Shown here piece by piece: positions 33,914-45,835 of a stretch of DNA of 64,000 nt. Position 1 is the stretch's first letter. Each line of letters opens with the position of its first letter. A program made the position numbers and the translations under genes. The notes below the pieces were generated by a model that was not told the DNA's origin, ran no database searches, and saw only the letters and a program-made list of their open reading frames with translations. The DNA is from Moniliophthora roreri (taxonomy: Eukaryota; Basidiomycota; Agaricomycetes; Agaricales; Marasmiaceae), in assembly GCA_001466705.2 (NCBI GenBank), contig LATX02000008.1:62001-126000 (forward strand), read 5' to 3'.

Positions 33914-35238
33914 CTAAAGCTTCTTCGAAACCGGCGACACATTCTTCTCCACCCAGGCCACGACCTCTGGCTTGATGCTTTTCAGCATATCTCCAGTCGA
34001 CTTCTTTGGATTCCAACCCAGAGCCTTAGAGCGATCCGGTACGCAGCGCGAGTTACTGCCGAGATAGTTGGATCCCTTACAAGGTGTCAGTACAGTACAG
34101 TGAGATGGATTGAAAAGAGATATGGACGCACATTAAAATACTTGTTAATATCCTCATCCGTGAACGTTGTAGGCTCAGCATCGTCCGAGAGTCCGAGCTC
34201 TACCATGGCATCTCCTATCGCCTTGCTGATATCATATAGTTTATGTTCTCCACTTGCACCAAAGTAGTAACCCTCTCGACCGTGTCCAATCTTATCTGGG
34301 TTGTTGAGGATTGCGTCATACAACAAACTGTACAAGTCCGTCACTGCGAGAGGAATAGTCAGTAACTGCGGAAACAGTCATCCATATGGGACTCACACTC
34401 ATGGATCTCTACATTCGGCCAAAGATTCTTGCCTTGGCCGACCATCCCAGCACGTTTCCTGTCTATAGACGCCCTAATGATGGCGGGGATCTGAACGGAA
34501 TGCGGATTGGAGATTCCAGCAGAAAAAAGTGGTCCTTGTGCGATGGAATAGATAGTTGACGGCAGGATGATGTATGTCTTCACGTATCCTGTGACAGGTA
34601 TAGATCAGATGCGGCGGGGGAGGTATTATACACGAAAACACACCCTCTTTGTCAGCGGCGACAATCTCCAAGTCAACGTTTCTATGGACTTGCGTTGGTG
34701 CGAGGGTCTCAATCTGATCAGGGTCCGCGTCATTGTAAATGGTGTCAATGATATGCATCCCGGCAGCATTGTCCGTCAATACTCCTGTGCCGGACTATTT
34801 TTCACAATAGATCAATGTTACGGGCCCCTCTTTTTATACACGGAGAACTCACCGTGTTAATTAGAATGGGTTGTTTCCCTGTCTCTTCGAAGCGTTTTTT
34901 CATTCCTTTCAGCGTGTATTTCGCGGCATCCAAGTCGTCACAATCAGCCTATGATTCTACAAGTAAGTCTGCGTGAAGCTCGGGCATAGAGGAAGACACA
35001 CCATGGCTATGACAACATCCACCTCCGAAGCAGCTTTAACCATAACAGCCTCGTCATTATGCGAACCGATAATTGGTGTAATTCCAAAGTCTCGAAGTTT
35101 CTCGGCCTTTTCTTTGTTTCGAACGATAGCCCGAATGTCGAATGAGGCCGCATCCGGTCGTACGAGAAAGCGGCTGACGATAGCGCCGCCAATGTAACCA
35201 GTTGCACCGGTAACGAGGATTTTCACTTTCTGCGACAT
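33914..35238 (-). CDS. NAD(P)-binding epimerase/NmrA-type SDR
   Basis: Extended short-chain dehydrogenase fold. MSQKVKILVTGATGYIGGAI gives the Rossmann GxxGxxG motif (TGATGYIGG) at residues 10-18. IRAIVRNKEKAEKLRDFGI is the basic loop after beta-2, suggesting NADP(H) preference, followed by IIGSHNDEAVMVKAASEVDV. Later exons read GVLTDNAAGMHIIDTIYND, YIILPSTIYSIAQGPLFSAG, VTDLYSLLYDAILNNPDKIG, GREGYYFGASGEHKLYDISK and a C-terminal SKALGWNPKKSTGDMLKSIK, ending at 33914. At least six exons. The pattern matches fungal NAD-dependent epimerase/dehydratase or nucleoside-sugar-epimerase-like proteins that act as reductases or redox sensors. A canonical YxxxK pair was not located with certainty, so catalysis is not assured. 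Confidence 0.85.
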
Positions 35239-37219
35239 ATTTTTCTCTGAGATGATGATCAGGTATGGTTGTTGTGGGGGATTCGAGGGCTGATGACTTT
35301 GAGCCGGGGAAGTGCCAAACTTTTATAGGTCAGTGGATATGAACCAAATAGTGCAATGAATTAATCATGTACTCACGGTGTTCTATCAATCAGCAGGTAT
35401 GTAGGAATTAAGGTTTTTCTGGACGAATATCGAAGACGACATGGTAGCTGCTCGAAGCTAAGAATGATCCTGACGTCATACTCAACGAGGCTCTCCATGG
35501 TACTACTGCCATACGCTCGAACATAATACGATTAGCTCGTTAGCTCGTTATATTCCTTCTAGTGATGATAATTTTATATCCCAGTCTCTCCTCTCACCAA
35601 AATTAGGTTGCCATACAAGAAATCAGCCTTTCGGGATGTGAGCCCGCATGGTGAGAAATCGACTTGCGAGGCACAGAATCCAGAAGTGAGAATTGTCGAA
35701 AAAGGGATTATAAGCATGTTCCTGATTAGAGAGACATTGGACCCGGGGGGAATTACTCAGTCAGCGAATAGAAATACACACTTTTGAGTTTGATCGACTG
35801 ACTTTTATTCCGCATAGAGCGCATCCCAGAAGGACGTCGACCTCGAGACTGAATCCATGCTAATTCTCACGCGGGATTATTTAGCTGCCAGAGCCACGCC
35901 AACGTATGGGATAGCCCTTCCACGATGGACAAGATATACTCCAAGTTAAAAGGTAACCACTGCTAAAGAGACGGAGGAACTATCTGACGTACGAACACTC
36001 TAGGTTGCAGGAGACTGGTCTGGGTGAGGTGGGTCATAGCATCCCAGCAGAGTCTGAGAGTTCGAGCCTGTCCGAGAGGTGAAGATGGCGCTCTGGAACG
36101 GCCCAACGCTGAAGGGATGTGGTCGGTGGGTAAAAAGACGGAAATGAGGACGTGAGGACGTTGGTAGATGGATGCGCCTTGGTGAAAACGTGCCCATCTA
36201 CCACGTGGCTATCTCATCCTCTGATAAGCCTAGACTTATCCCAGAACTAAGCGCCGAGCAAACGCTCTTCCGTGGACCGTCATTATCTCTATCTCTCCCA
36301 GTCATGCGGCGGCTACGTGGTTCGATGATCCAGAAGGATATGCTACTGCCAGTTTTCAGATAAGTGAATGTGTGCGGATTGGATAACTCATGGATAGGCT
36401 CGGTGCGCACAGTTCTTTTTGCTTCGTCTTCTAAAATTCATGGTCAACTTCATCGATCAGTGGCGGAACAGAGCCGCTTTCTCCAATAATAGTGAAGGGA
36501 AATCAACTCGTCAAAGGGGAGAAAATCAGACGTTCCGGGGAATCCTGGCCTAGGCTCGGTCGTCACCTCGTGCACCTCTTGATCTGACAGAGAATCGGGA
36601 AGGTTTCCCTGACGTTACGAGCTCTATGCTCAAGGGTCTGCAATGGTTCAGATAGCTTCTACATTCCAAACTTTCTACATATATGACATATATGAAAAAG
36701 CTTTATCTTCCTCGAGTCAAGATTGATTTTCGACAATTCACTCAAGTTGAGGGCACGAGCCCATGGCTCAAGCACCTGAGTAACTCAGGAACTTTACGCA
36801 AACCTAGCAACGGTCCCAGATGCGCTCAACGCCACATTTCTTGGCCTCTCGAGATTCATTTAAGGAAGCAGAATAGTCTGACTTGCGCGTTTTGTGAGTC
36901 AGATATCTTATAGTCTCTCGCCTAGTAATTCACTGCTACTCGTTTTAAATATAGAACATGCGTCTTTTCGCTGAAAACGGGCTCATCTACGGCTCGTGAG
37001 CACTCTGGAAGATTTATACACTTGGGCGCTTGTTCAATTGACGTTGACAGCGGAACCTGAAATCATACGTCGTGTTCAACTTTGTACGTCAAACGTATAG
37101 GGAAAACCAACTCTTCTTTCCTTCTTACCACCACCACCACCACCGCCACCTCGAATCATTGCGGGAAGCACTCTCCTTCACTCTTCTCCATTCCATCTCA
37201 CCCAGTACCATTTTACCCT
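35239..37219. other. long intergenic region, no supported gene
   Basis: Almost 2 kb with only short overlapping ORFs on both strands and no consistent codon pattern or recognised motif. The last 100 bp before the secreted-protein gene contain an ACC-rich stretch (37128-37150) followed by CT-rich sequence, typical of fungal promoters. Confidence 0.45.
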
Positions 37220-37226
37220 TATATAT
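37220..37226 (+). promoter_or_regulatory. TATA box of the small secreted protein gene
   Basis: TATATAT in the context CCCTTATATATCCCG, about 160 bp before the ATG at 37384, leaving room for a pyrimidine-rich 5' UTR. Confidence 0.4.
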
Positions 37227-37383
37227 CCCGCTGTGCAGGGATAATTGATTCATCATTCAAGGCAGAGCCACCTGCTTTTTGCGTCGACTAGCAGTCGTAT
37301 AGCCAGTTCTATCACGCACGATCTTCACGAGATACTCGACAAGCATTTCAGTCTTCTCGCCCAAGCCTATTCATCCATACAAC

Positions 37384-37839
37384 ATGAAACTCATCCTCTT
37401 CATCACCCTTTTATCCACTCTTTCCGTGGTACTCTCAATTCCTTTGAGACCAGGAGCTGCCGTGGGATCCAAGCCTCTCTCTCTTCTCGGACGTCCATAC
37501 CACTCCAACCGCTCATTACCAACCGCCATCCCCAAGGACGACATTGCCGATATTCTGAAGGGAGAAGAGCGATTCGACCGCGTCGATCGATTCCAATCGC
37601 GTATGGAAAAGAAACTTCCCGCTCGGATGGTTGGACAGGAATGGTTATCTTACGATGGACACTACCCTGCACCTCCCTCACCACCATCAGTCTCGCCGGC
37701 CGCAGTGCCTGCTGTACCGAATACATCCGTGACTTTAAAGTCTGAGCCAGTATCGCAAGCTACGAATCACGTTCAAAGCCATATAAAGGCGATCAAAAAA
37801 AAGTCGGCCGGACGTCAGGGTGGGAAGCGCAGGAATTAG
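37384..37839 (+). CDS. small secreted protein with proline-rich middle and basic tail
   Basis: Intronless 151-aa ORF with a textbook signal peptide (MKLILFITLLSTLSVVLSIP, cleavage likely after VLS). The mature part is charged (DDIADILKGEERFDRVDRFQ), then Pro/Ser/Val-rich (PAPPSPPSVSPAAVPAVP), ending in a strongly basic IKAIKKKSAGRQGGKRRN segment. It contains no cysteine, so it is not a classical disulfide-rich effector. I do not recognise a family. The overlapping longer ORF from 37245 lacks a signal peptide and is taken as a shadow frame. Confidence 0.65.
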   Translation: MKLILFITLLSTLSVVLSIPLRPGAAVGSKPLSLLGRPYHSNRSLPTAIPKDDIADILKGEERFDRVDRFQSRMEKKLPARMVGQEWLSYDGHYPAPPSPPSVSPAAVPAVPNTSVTLKSEPVSQATNHVQSHIKAIKKKSAGRQGGKRRN

Positions 37840-38550
37840 ATTGAGAGGTCATTACTGAAAGGGTCGCGTCGTTGAGCGACGTTACGTTTGGGCTTTTTGT
37901 AGCACTTTCTCTTTTCTTTTCTTTTCCTTTTCTTTCTATTCTCTTTCGTTTTCCCCGATCGAGTCTTCCTCCCCACTGTACTACGCTATTGATTTGACAT
38001 CTCCGCCTGGTTGCCTGATTTCTCGCATATAGAATCCGGTGTAATTCGAATACATTGCATGTACGAATACAGTATACCTTTATCTGTTTTCTTGAAACTC
38101 TCCATCCTTGACGGATAATCGATGCGACGCGACCCTGACGAGAAAGTGCGATAGTGCGACGGTTGGTAGGCGAGTGGCAGTGTGAATTGATTCTTTCCAA
38201 CGCGTCGTACCGCGGCAAATTTCAATCTTTTCTTTTTCCCCTTCTCCACCCGTCGTCTGCTCTTTCGTCGCACAGATTTGCTCCAAGGAGTACTTATGGG
38301 ATTGTCTCTCGATTTCTTTCGGATAGATTACTTGTTGAAGATGGCTTCGCACTTTTTGGACGGGCGAATGGACAACCTCCGACTTGACCGACTGCACCGT
38401 CGCTTTCAGCTCCATCGCTAATGGCTATTCCCCGAATAACCTTTTTTGTACCATTTGGGTTTTCTCAACTGAGCGCTGATGACACGCCGTTTGCCGTGGC
38501 GAGACGCGTACTTTGTATCCAGGAGTTTATGGATTCGGCGCCGAGGATCT
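37840..38550. other. intergenic, T/C-rich 3' flank then esterase 5 promoter
   Basis: A run of TTTTC repeats follows at 37906-37950. ORFs here are short and compete on both strands; no gene supported. Confidence 0.4.
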
Positions 38551-38557
38551 GAGGGGG

Positions 38558-38564
38558 TATAAAA
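38558..38564 (+). promoter_or_regulatory. TATA box of esterase 5
   Basis: TATAAAA in GGGGGTATAAAAATGAAG, 42-48 bp before the ATG at 38606, matching the spacing of the other esterase genes. The ATG at 38564 inside this motif is followed quickly by a stop and is not the start. Confidence 0.6.
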
Positions 38565-38605
38565 ATGAAGAGTTATGAAGACGAAGGAGACATAGAACAA
38601 CCTAG

Positions 38606-40959
<2,354 letters not shown>

Positions 40960-41079
40960 GGCGTTCGAGCTGGGAACATTCAGATACTTTCCTTGATAAT
41001 GTATTTATTGGCACGTTCTATATCCTACAATACTGGTACATATATTTAATAGAAATTTAAAAGGATGATGATATAAAGG

Positions 41080-41834
41080 TTAGCCGCATGACATTGCGAT
41101 CTCTCCTCGAAATATGTTGAGATTTGGATCAGTGTCAACGACCATCGATTCTCCTAGCTCTCTGAACGTCCGCGAAAACACTTCGTTGAACCCCTCCCGA
41201 ACGTCTAGGCGCTCCAGCATATCCTCCATACCGCTCTCTTCCTCGTCCGCATCTGCAGTCCGATCATCTAAACATTCCATCCATCCTTCAAGCATCTCCA
41301 TTCCACTCAACAGTAGACTTTTTAACCTGGTTCTCTCCGTCTGACTCATCGGCGATGACCTGACATTGGAATCTCCAGGTATTTCCACTGTGACTCCCGC
41401 TCCTTCCTTCGGATCCCACACTTGCAATCTCAGCACCACTAACCAGGCCTGATCAAGGTCATCTAGCCAATCTAATAGCGTCGGCAAGTCTTGAGTATTC
41501 GGAGTGTACCCTGGTATCGCATTCAACACATCGTTCGTGAGGCGAAGGAGAAATGTTGTTCGTAAGGGGGTTGATGGGTCGAATGGTGGTATTTGGAGGA
41601 TCATGGAAAGAAGTTTTTGGGTGATTTCCAGGTAGGAAGGAAGAGTGGCTACGTTGCTGTCAGGTTCTACCCTTCGCCAGTGAACAAGAGAGATTGTCAT
41701 CCAACTGGAATGGGGAAGAGTATTCTGTCGACCAACCGCTTTTTGTACGCTCTTGTGAGCTTTATGAATTCATCTTCGAGGTATTCGACGAGTCTCCGCT
41801 CTTGTTTGACAGAAAGTGGACGAAATGTGTTCAT
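41080..41834 (-). CDS. conserved hypothetical protein, acidic C-terminal region
   Basis: The main exon (41080 to about 41704) encodes SLVHWRRVEPDSNVATLPSY, KLLSMILQIPPFDPSTPLRT, LLRLTNDVLNAIPGYTPNTQ, LLDWLDDLDQAWLVVLRLQV, LKSLLLSGMEMLEGWMECLD and an acidic DADEEESGMEDMLERLD segment. A short 5' exon from ATG 41832-41834 reads MNTFRPLSVKQERRLVEYLE and KLTRAYKKR. The joining intron is either 32 bp (donor GTTGGT) or 44 bp (donor GTACAA), both ending CCCCATTCCAG. It looks like a soluble helical protein; I recall similar hypothetical proteins in Agaricomycetes but no function. Convergent with esterase 5, about 120 bp between stops. Confidence 0.6.
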
Positions 41835-42869
41835 TGCTGGTGGTGGGGCGAGTTATGTGAACGAGTGTCCAATGAACGTGACGTTGATTTCGAACTCGGC
41901 AATAGCCGAGACCTCTCACTTTTATCATTCATGTCGTCGTCTTGTTCAAGGACTCCCGGACTACATCGAAAGCAATAGAGCCACCGCACAAAGTTCATTT
42001 CGCTTCATTATTACTCGTCAAAGAAGACACTATGATTCTCGCGCTCGTTGAACCTCTTTGATGTACAGTTTGCCGCTCGACTGCTGCGGTACGCAGCTTG
42101 TATGTAGCCTACGCCCAAACCCAGTGTGCTCTAGACTCCGAGCATCTTGATATCATAAGAGAACGTATTTCCTGTCAATGTGTCATGATATGTGGGTCCC
42201 AGGACTTGTAAATGGTGGGGCGCTCACGTCCAACTGTACATGCTTTTTTTTTGACGTTCGAAACCCACGACGCAGGTCTCAGTCTGCATCAGATAACTGC
42301 GATCCCATACAAGTAACGCGGGCGAAGCATGTTATGTAAGGTAACTTTTAGCGTTGTTACCCATTTCATCCCTACATTGTCCCCACATGAGCCTTGACAT
42401 CCTCATTGACTGTGCCACAACCCGCTGCTTCATGGCGTCACTTGACACCGGAAGCAGAGGCCAAGTCACTTACAGTTTAAGTGTTGCAGGGTCACTCATT
42501 TGCAGTTCACGAAGGCCCGGTAAAGACAAAGGACTTTGCGGGTTGCCATCTCCCCTAATAGGAAATCGGCTAAAAATCTTATCATTCCTTTGTCACTCAC
42601 AAAGCCTGTGGCTTTGTTGACCATTGGGCAAGTGACCTGGTCCCTGTCTCCGGTGTGAGCAGCGGTACCGCTGGTAAAGAAACTTCTGGGACCCACCATG
42701 CCCTAATTCGCAGTGTGTTGACAGTTCAACCGACGCCCACTTCATTGTTCACAACAATTATGTTTCACAAAGGGCACCGCACTAAGATAAAGTTTTCGGG
42801 ATCCATGTGAGCTAAAGGTATCAGGTTCTTCTACTGTCTAGAAGAGAAAGGATCAAAGGTAAAATCCAG
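41835..42869. other. intergenic region with imperfect inverted repeats
   Basis: No gene supported. Around 42400-42680 two arms resemble each other in inverted orientation (CACCGGAAGCAGAGGCCAAG and the complement of GACCTGGTCCCTGTCTCCGG). A perfect 14-bp palindrome CAGCGGTACCGCTG lies at 42660-42673. This could be a decayed MITE, but no terminal repeat with target duplication was found. Confidence 0.3.
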
Positions 42870-42876
42870 TATATAT
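42870..42876 (+). promoter_or_regulatory. TATA box of the P450-like gene
   Basis: TATATAT, about 35-41 bp before the ATG at 42911. Confidence 0.5.
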
Positions 42877-42910
42877 AGATGGCGGGTGGGCATGAGGTAT
42901 TCAGAGCCCC

Positions 42911-44158
42911 ATGTTCGACCTTTCCAGTTATCCAACCCTAGTATTCTGCATTGCTTCCGCCGCACTCGTCGTGGTAGTCACTGTCCACTTTAATCCTCAC
43001 TTGGCTTTGTCCCTGGCCTGGACAAGGACAAGTGTGGATTATAGTGGACATCGTATAACCCATGAAAGCTGGGATGCCGTCGAACATCTCTTGAATCCTC
43101 CCAATGTGGATATCCATGCTCTTCTATATTCTCGATCTATCCCTAACCAGAGACTTGTCCGTGCATTCGGACTTACCAATACCTTCGTCAGCGCGGATGC
43201 CGACGTACATGCACGATTTCGTTCTCGAGCGTCCAAGATCATGAACCACGTGAATTGGGCATCGCTCTTCAATACAGCCTCAAGAGCTGTAGAGGTTTCC
43301 GTCTCGACCTCCAACCAGGATATACCATACGACGTATATGTCCAGGAAGTCACCCTCCGGGTGGTGATTATCAGCTTCCTGGGTATCGACCGTCGTCCAG
43401 AAGACCTGGATTCGAATGACGTTCGAGCCGTAGCGGCCCTTATATCCCAGCTATGGACGCTATCAAAGACAGTCCAAGAGCCAGACCAGGCATTGAAAGA
43501 CAAGTTACAGGTCCATCTCGGTCGTTTATTTGACGGCCAAACCGATTTTGACAACCCTCTGGACTTTGTAATCCCCGCATGGGAGACGCTTTGGAGGGTG
43601 GTCGCTACAACTTTGGCGTACGTCCACAACGACGCACGGTATAAAGATGTCTTCCTTGACCTTGCGGAGAATAAAACTACGCAACAGTTCAGGACTGCTG
43701 ATAGCGGCAACCCCAGCGCACAATCCATCGTCACAGAAGTTCTTCGACTTCACCCTCCTTCGCGCCATATCCACCGGGCGATACCGTCCGAGTCTAGATT
43801 TCTTCCAGCATTTCTCGAGGGACTCGTCGGTCGCCGTTTTCATCTTGAAATAGCGGATATAGAGTCTGTCCACCTTTCTCCAGAAATCTGGGGTAGAGAT
43901 TCCGCAAGAACATTCGATCCAATGCGACACGAAAGACCACAAACTAGGGATCGACAGACGCTTGCGTTTGGAGCTGGTCGCCTTCAGTGCATCGCCAAGA
44001 ACTGGGCGCCAATGGCGGCAGCGATGATAGCGGCAGCTATGATAGCAAAAGCACGCTCGGATGAAGACGGAAGCTTGGAGATGCAGTTCCGAGTCATTGA
44101 AGGAGGTTGCATAGGAGGAAGATGTGGATGGGAGGGATGGAGAGTCGCAAGGAAGTAA
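42911..44158 (+). CDS. cytochrome P450-like protein, short and intronless
   Basis: 415 aa in one exon. N-terminal membrane anchor (LVFCIASAALVVVVTVHF, about residues 10-27). The I-helix region reads VIPAWETLWRVVATTLAYVH, a W-rich variant without the usual AGxxT. The K-helix ExxR is in VTEVLRLHPPSRH (EVLR). The heme loop reads LAFGAGRLQCIAKNWAPMAA, fitting FxxGxxxC with Cys as thiolate ligand, and the PERF-like region reads FDPMRHERP. P450s are monooxygenases of the ER membrane. At about 415 residues it is roughly 100 short of a typical fungal P450, and intronless among intron-rich neighbours, which suggests a retrocopy or an atypical P450 subgroup. Activity is uncertain because the oxygen-activating threonine is not evident. 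Confidence 0.75.
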   Translation: MFDLSSYPTLVFCIASAALVVVVTVHFNPHLALSLAWTRTSVDYSGHRITHESWDAVEHLLNPPNVDIHALLYSRSIPNQRLVRAFGLTNTFVSADADVHARFRSRASKIMNHVNWASLFNTASRAVEVSVSTSNQDIPYDVYVQEVTLRVVIISFLGIDRRPEDLDSNDVRAVAALISQLWTLSKTVQEPDQALKDKLQVHLGRLFDGQTDFDNPLDFVIPAWETLWRVVATTLAYVHNDARYKDVFLDLAENKTTQQFRTADSGNPSAQSIVTEVLRLHPPSRHIHRAIPSESRFLPAFLEGLVGRRFHLEIADIESVHLSPEIWGRDSARTFDPMRHERPQTRDRQTLAFGAGRLQCIAKNWAPMAAAMIAAAMIAKARSDEDGSLEMQFRVIEGGCIGGRCGWEGWRVARK

Positions 44159-44494
44159 TGAAGCGAAGCACGAATTCGAACGAATTTTTTAATTATGTTT
44201 CACCTATTGATTATACCCACTCTTGGTATTCCCTGGCTGAGTCGTCATTATTGACTAGGACGATAATCTCTCTGCATGAATGTAAATACTCGCTGTATAC
44301 CCTGTGAAAAGACGCACCTAATTGTCGTGGATTAGAATACAAGGGGCCGTTTATGGCATTGACACGAGCCGGATTCGGTGAGACTCCTTCAGAATCACAC
44401 GTACCATCACCATCCAATCCTGACGTTCAACCTCAATCTTGGGAATTTTTTGGTCGACCGTCACTGCGAGTCATACGAAGAAGATCGCCTTAAA
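44159..44494. other. intergenic, nothing supported
   Basis: Short ORFs only. Lies between the P450-like gene and the permease relic. Confidence 0.4.
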
Positions 44495-44770
44495 CGCAAT
44501 CATGCTCTGTGCATACTGTATCGTTCATGTGGCAAGCCAAATACCGCCCACATAACCGCGTACCCAGGATTATCATTGGGATCTGCTACCTCGCCTGCGT
44601 TATCATTATTCGTTTTTGCTTGACGGAGAGAACGAGCGACGTGATGCGGAGCCTGCAGTATGATGATGTGTAGGTAGAGAAGATGAACAAAGACGGAGAG
44701 ATAGAGAAGGTGAAGGTGGATAAGGATAAGGTATGCTCGTTAGCCTCTTGAATCTTTGATAGGGTATTCA
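44495..44770 (+). pseudogene. rearranged 3' fragment of the Dal5-family permease
   Basis: Similar on the plus strand to the last exon of the permease at 29632-31942. It has an AATCATGCTCTGTGCATACTG start (MLCAYCI region), then after a deletion MWQAKYRP..., HNRVPRIIIGICYLACVIII, a stop-containing tail, KDGEIEKVKVDKDK and the downstream CTCTTGAATCTTTGATAGGGTA that also follows the intact gene. Frameshifts and stops make it non-functional. It sits just upstream of the DUF6593 gene, 15 kb from its parent and on the opposite strand. Confidence 0.8.
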
Positions 44771-44999
44771 AAACGTCTGCTAGACAACTATGGATCTAAC
44801 TGCAGATATGTATTATCATTATGCTCTCCATCCGGTGGTGCCGGACTTGCGACGAAAATCTCATATTTCTCTTGGCACCGAAAAGCACTGTGACTCAGGT
44901 ACCCGCTCATCATACCATGGAGATTCTTTTCCACAGCTATTTGATAGCCATCGACGAAATAAAAAGGCCAGTCACTCGGGACATCATGTCAACTCAACC

Positions 45000-45737
45000 A
45001 TGGCTTCTCCAAGTACAGAATCCTTTTCTACGCTTCTGGACCCGGAGTATCAGGTGACAGGAGCAACTCGCTTGGTGTTCGACCGCAACAACATTCGAAA
45101 TACCTCCATCTCTATACGCTCCTCCCCTGCATATACCTTGAAGACAACTACAGGCACATTAGGCTCCAAGACGGAGATCATTGATGCGATAACTGATCAG
45201 TCAATAGCTTCTATCGAACGGAGGGAGCTTCTCCCTAATATCGTGAAGCTGAAATCTGTCGAAGACGGCAAGTCGATGAAATTGAGCAAGTGGCTGCGGA
45301 AAGTCAAGTTGCCCGATGGGAGGTGAGCTCCGGAATCTGTCGTCACCAAGTACAAGTACAAGTCTGATCCCCTGGCTCTGCTTAGTCACGGTACGGTGGT
45401 GAATACTCTACCCCAAGGCCAATTCATATGGAAGACAGACCCAGTACATCGTTTAGTGGTAAGAGCTCTCTTAATCGAGTAGATTGTAAGATTAAAGGGA
45501 ATTATCAAGCTTTATCCCGAAGGTTCAACCATGCCAGTAGCTCGCCTGGAGCGTGCAACGACCTCGACTCCGTTAGCACTACTGGTCTTTCCAGGAGCCA
45601 TGCAGTATGCAGATCAGATCATTACGTCGTTCCTCGCAGTCGAGCAGGAGTTAAGGATGCAAGAATTTTCGATGAAGAGGAGGGCTGATGCTTCGCTGTT
45701 TGAGGCATCTAATGTGTTTGGAGGTGGCAGTTATTGA
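45000..45737 (+). CDS. DUF6593 domain protein (intact)
   Basis: Three exons: 45000-45322, 45386-45458 and 45498-45737. The DUF6593 pattern, widespread in Agaricomycetes and of unknown function, is recognisable: LVFDRNNIRNTSISIRS, PAYTLKTTTGTLGSKTEIID, AITDQSIASIERRELLPN, MKLSKWLRKVKLPDG, then HGTVVNTLPQGQFIWKTDPV, IIKLYPEGSTMPVARLERA and C-terminal LLVFPGAMQYADQIITSFLA. I chose ATG at 45000 (MASPSTESFSTLLDPEYQVT); an upstream in-frame ATG at 44790 would add 70 residues without family character. About 211 aa. Tail-to-tail with esterase copy 3 (99 bp between stops). Fragments of its last exon remain beside copies 1 and 2. Confidence 0.8.
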
Positions 45738-45835
45738 GTAAATTCTCTGGATCACCGGAACAACATTTGGCGATGAGCAGTTAGGGTGCCGACAAGTTTG
45801 CTGTTAAACGACTACATTTGTTGATACGCTCTCGG

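Noticed and set aside
37245..37745. 166-aa ORF overlapping the small secreted protein
   Set aside because: Different frame from the ORF with a clear signal peptide; its composition is typical of a shadow frame.
42400..42680. MITE with terminal inverted repeats
   Set aside because: Arms are imperfect and no target-site duplication could be paired; only a short 14-bp palindrome is certain.
43039..43734. 231-aa minus-strand ORF
   Set aside because: Antisense shadow of the P450-like gene, whose motifs are clear on the plus strand.
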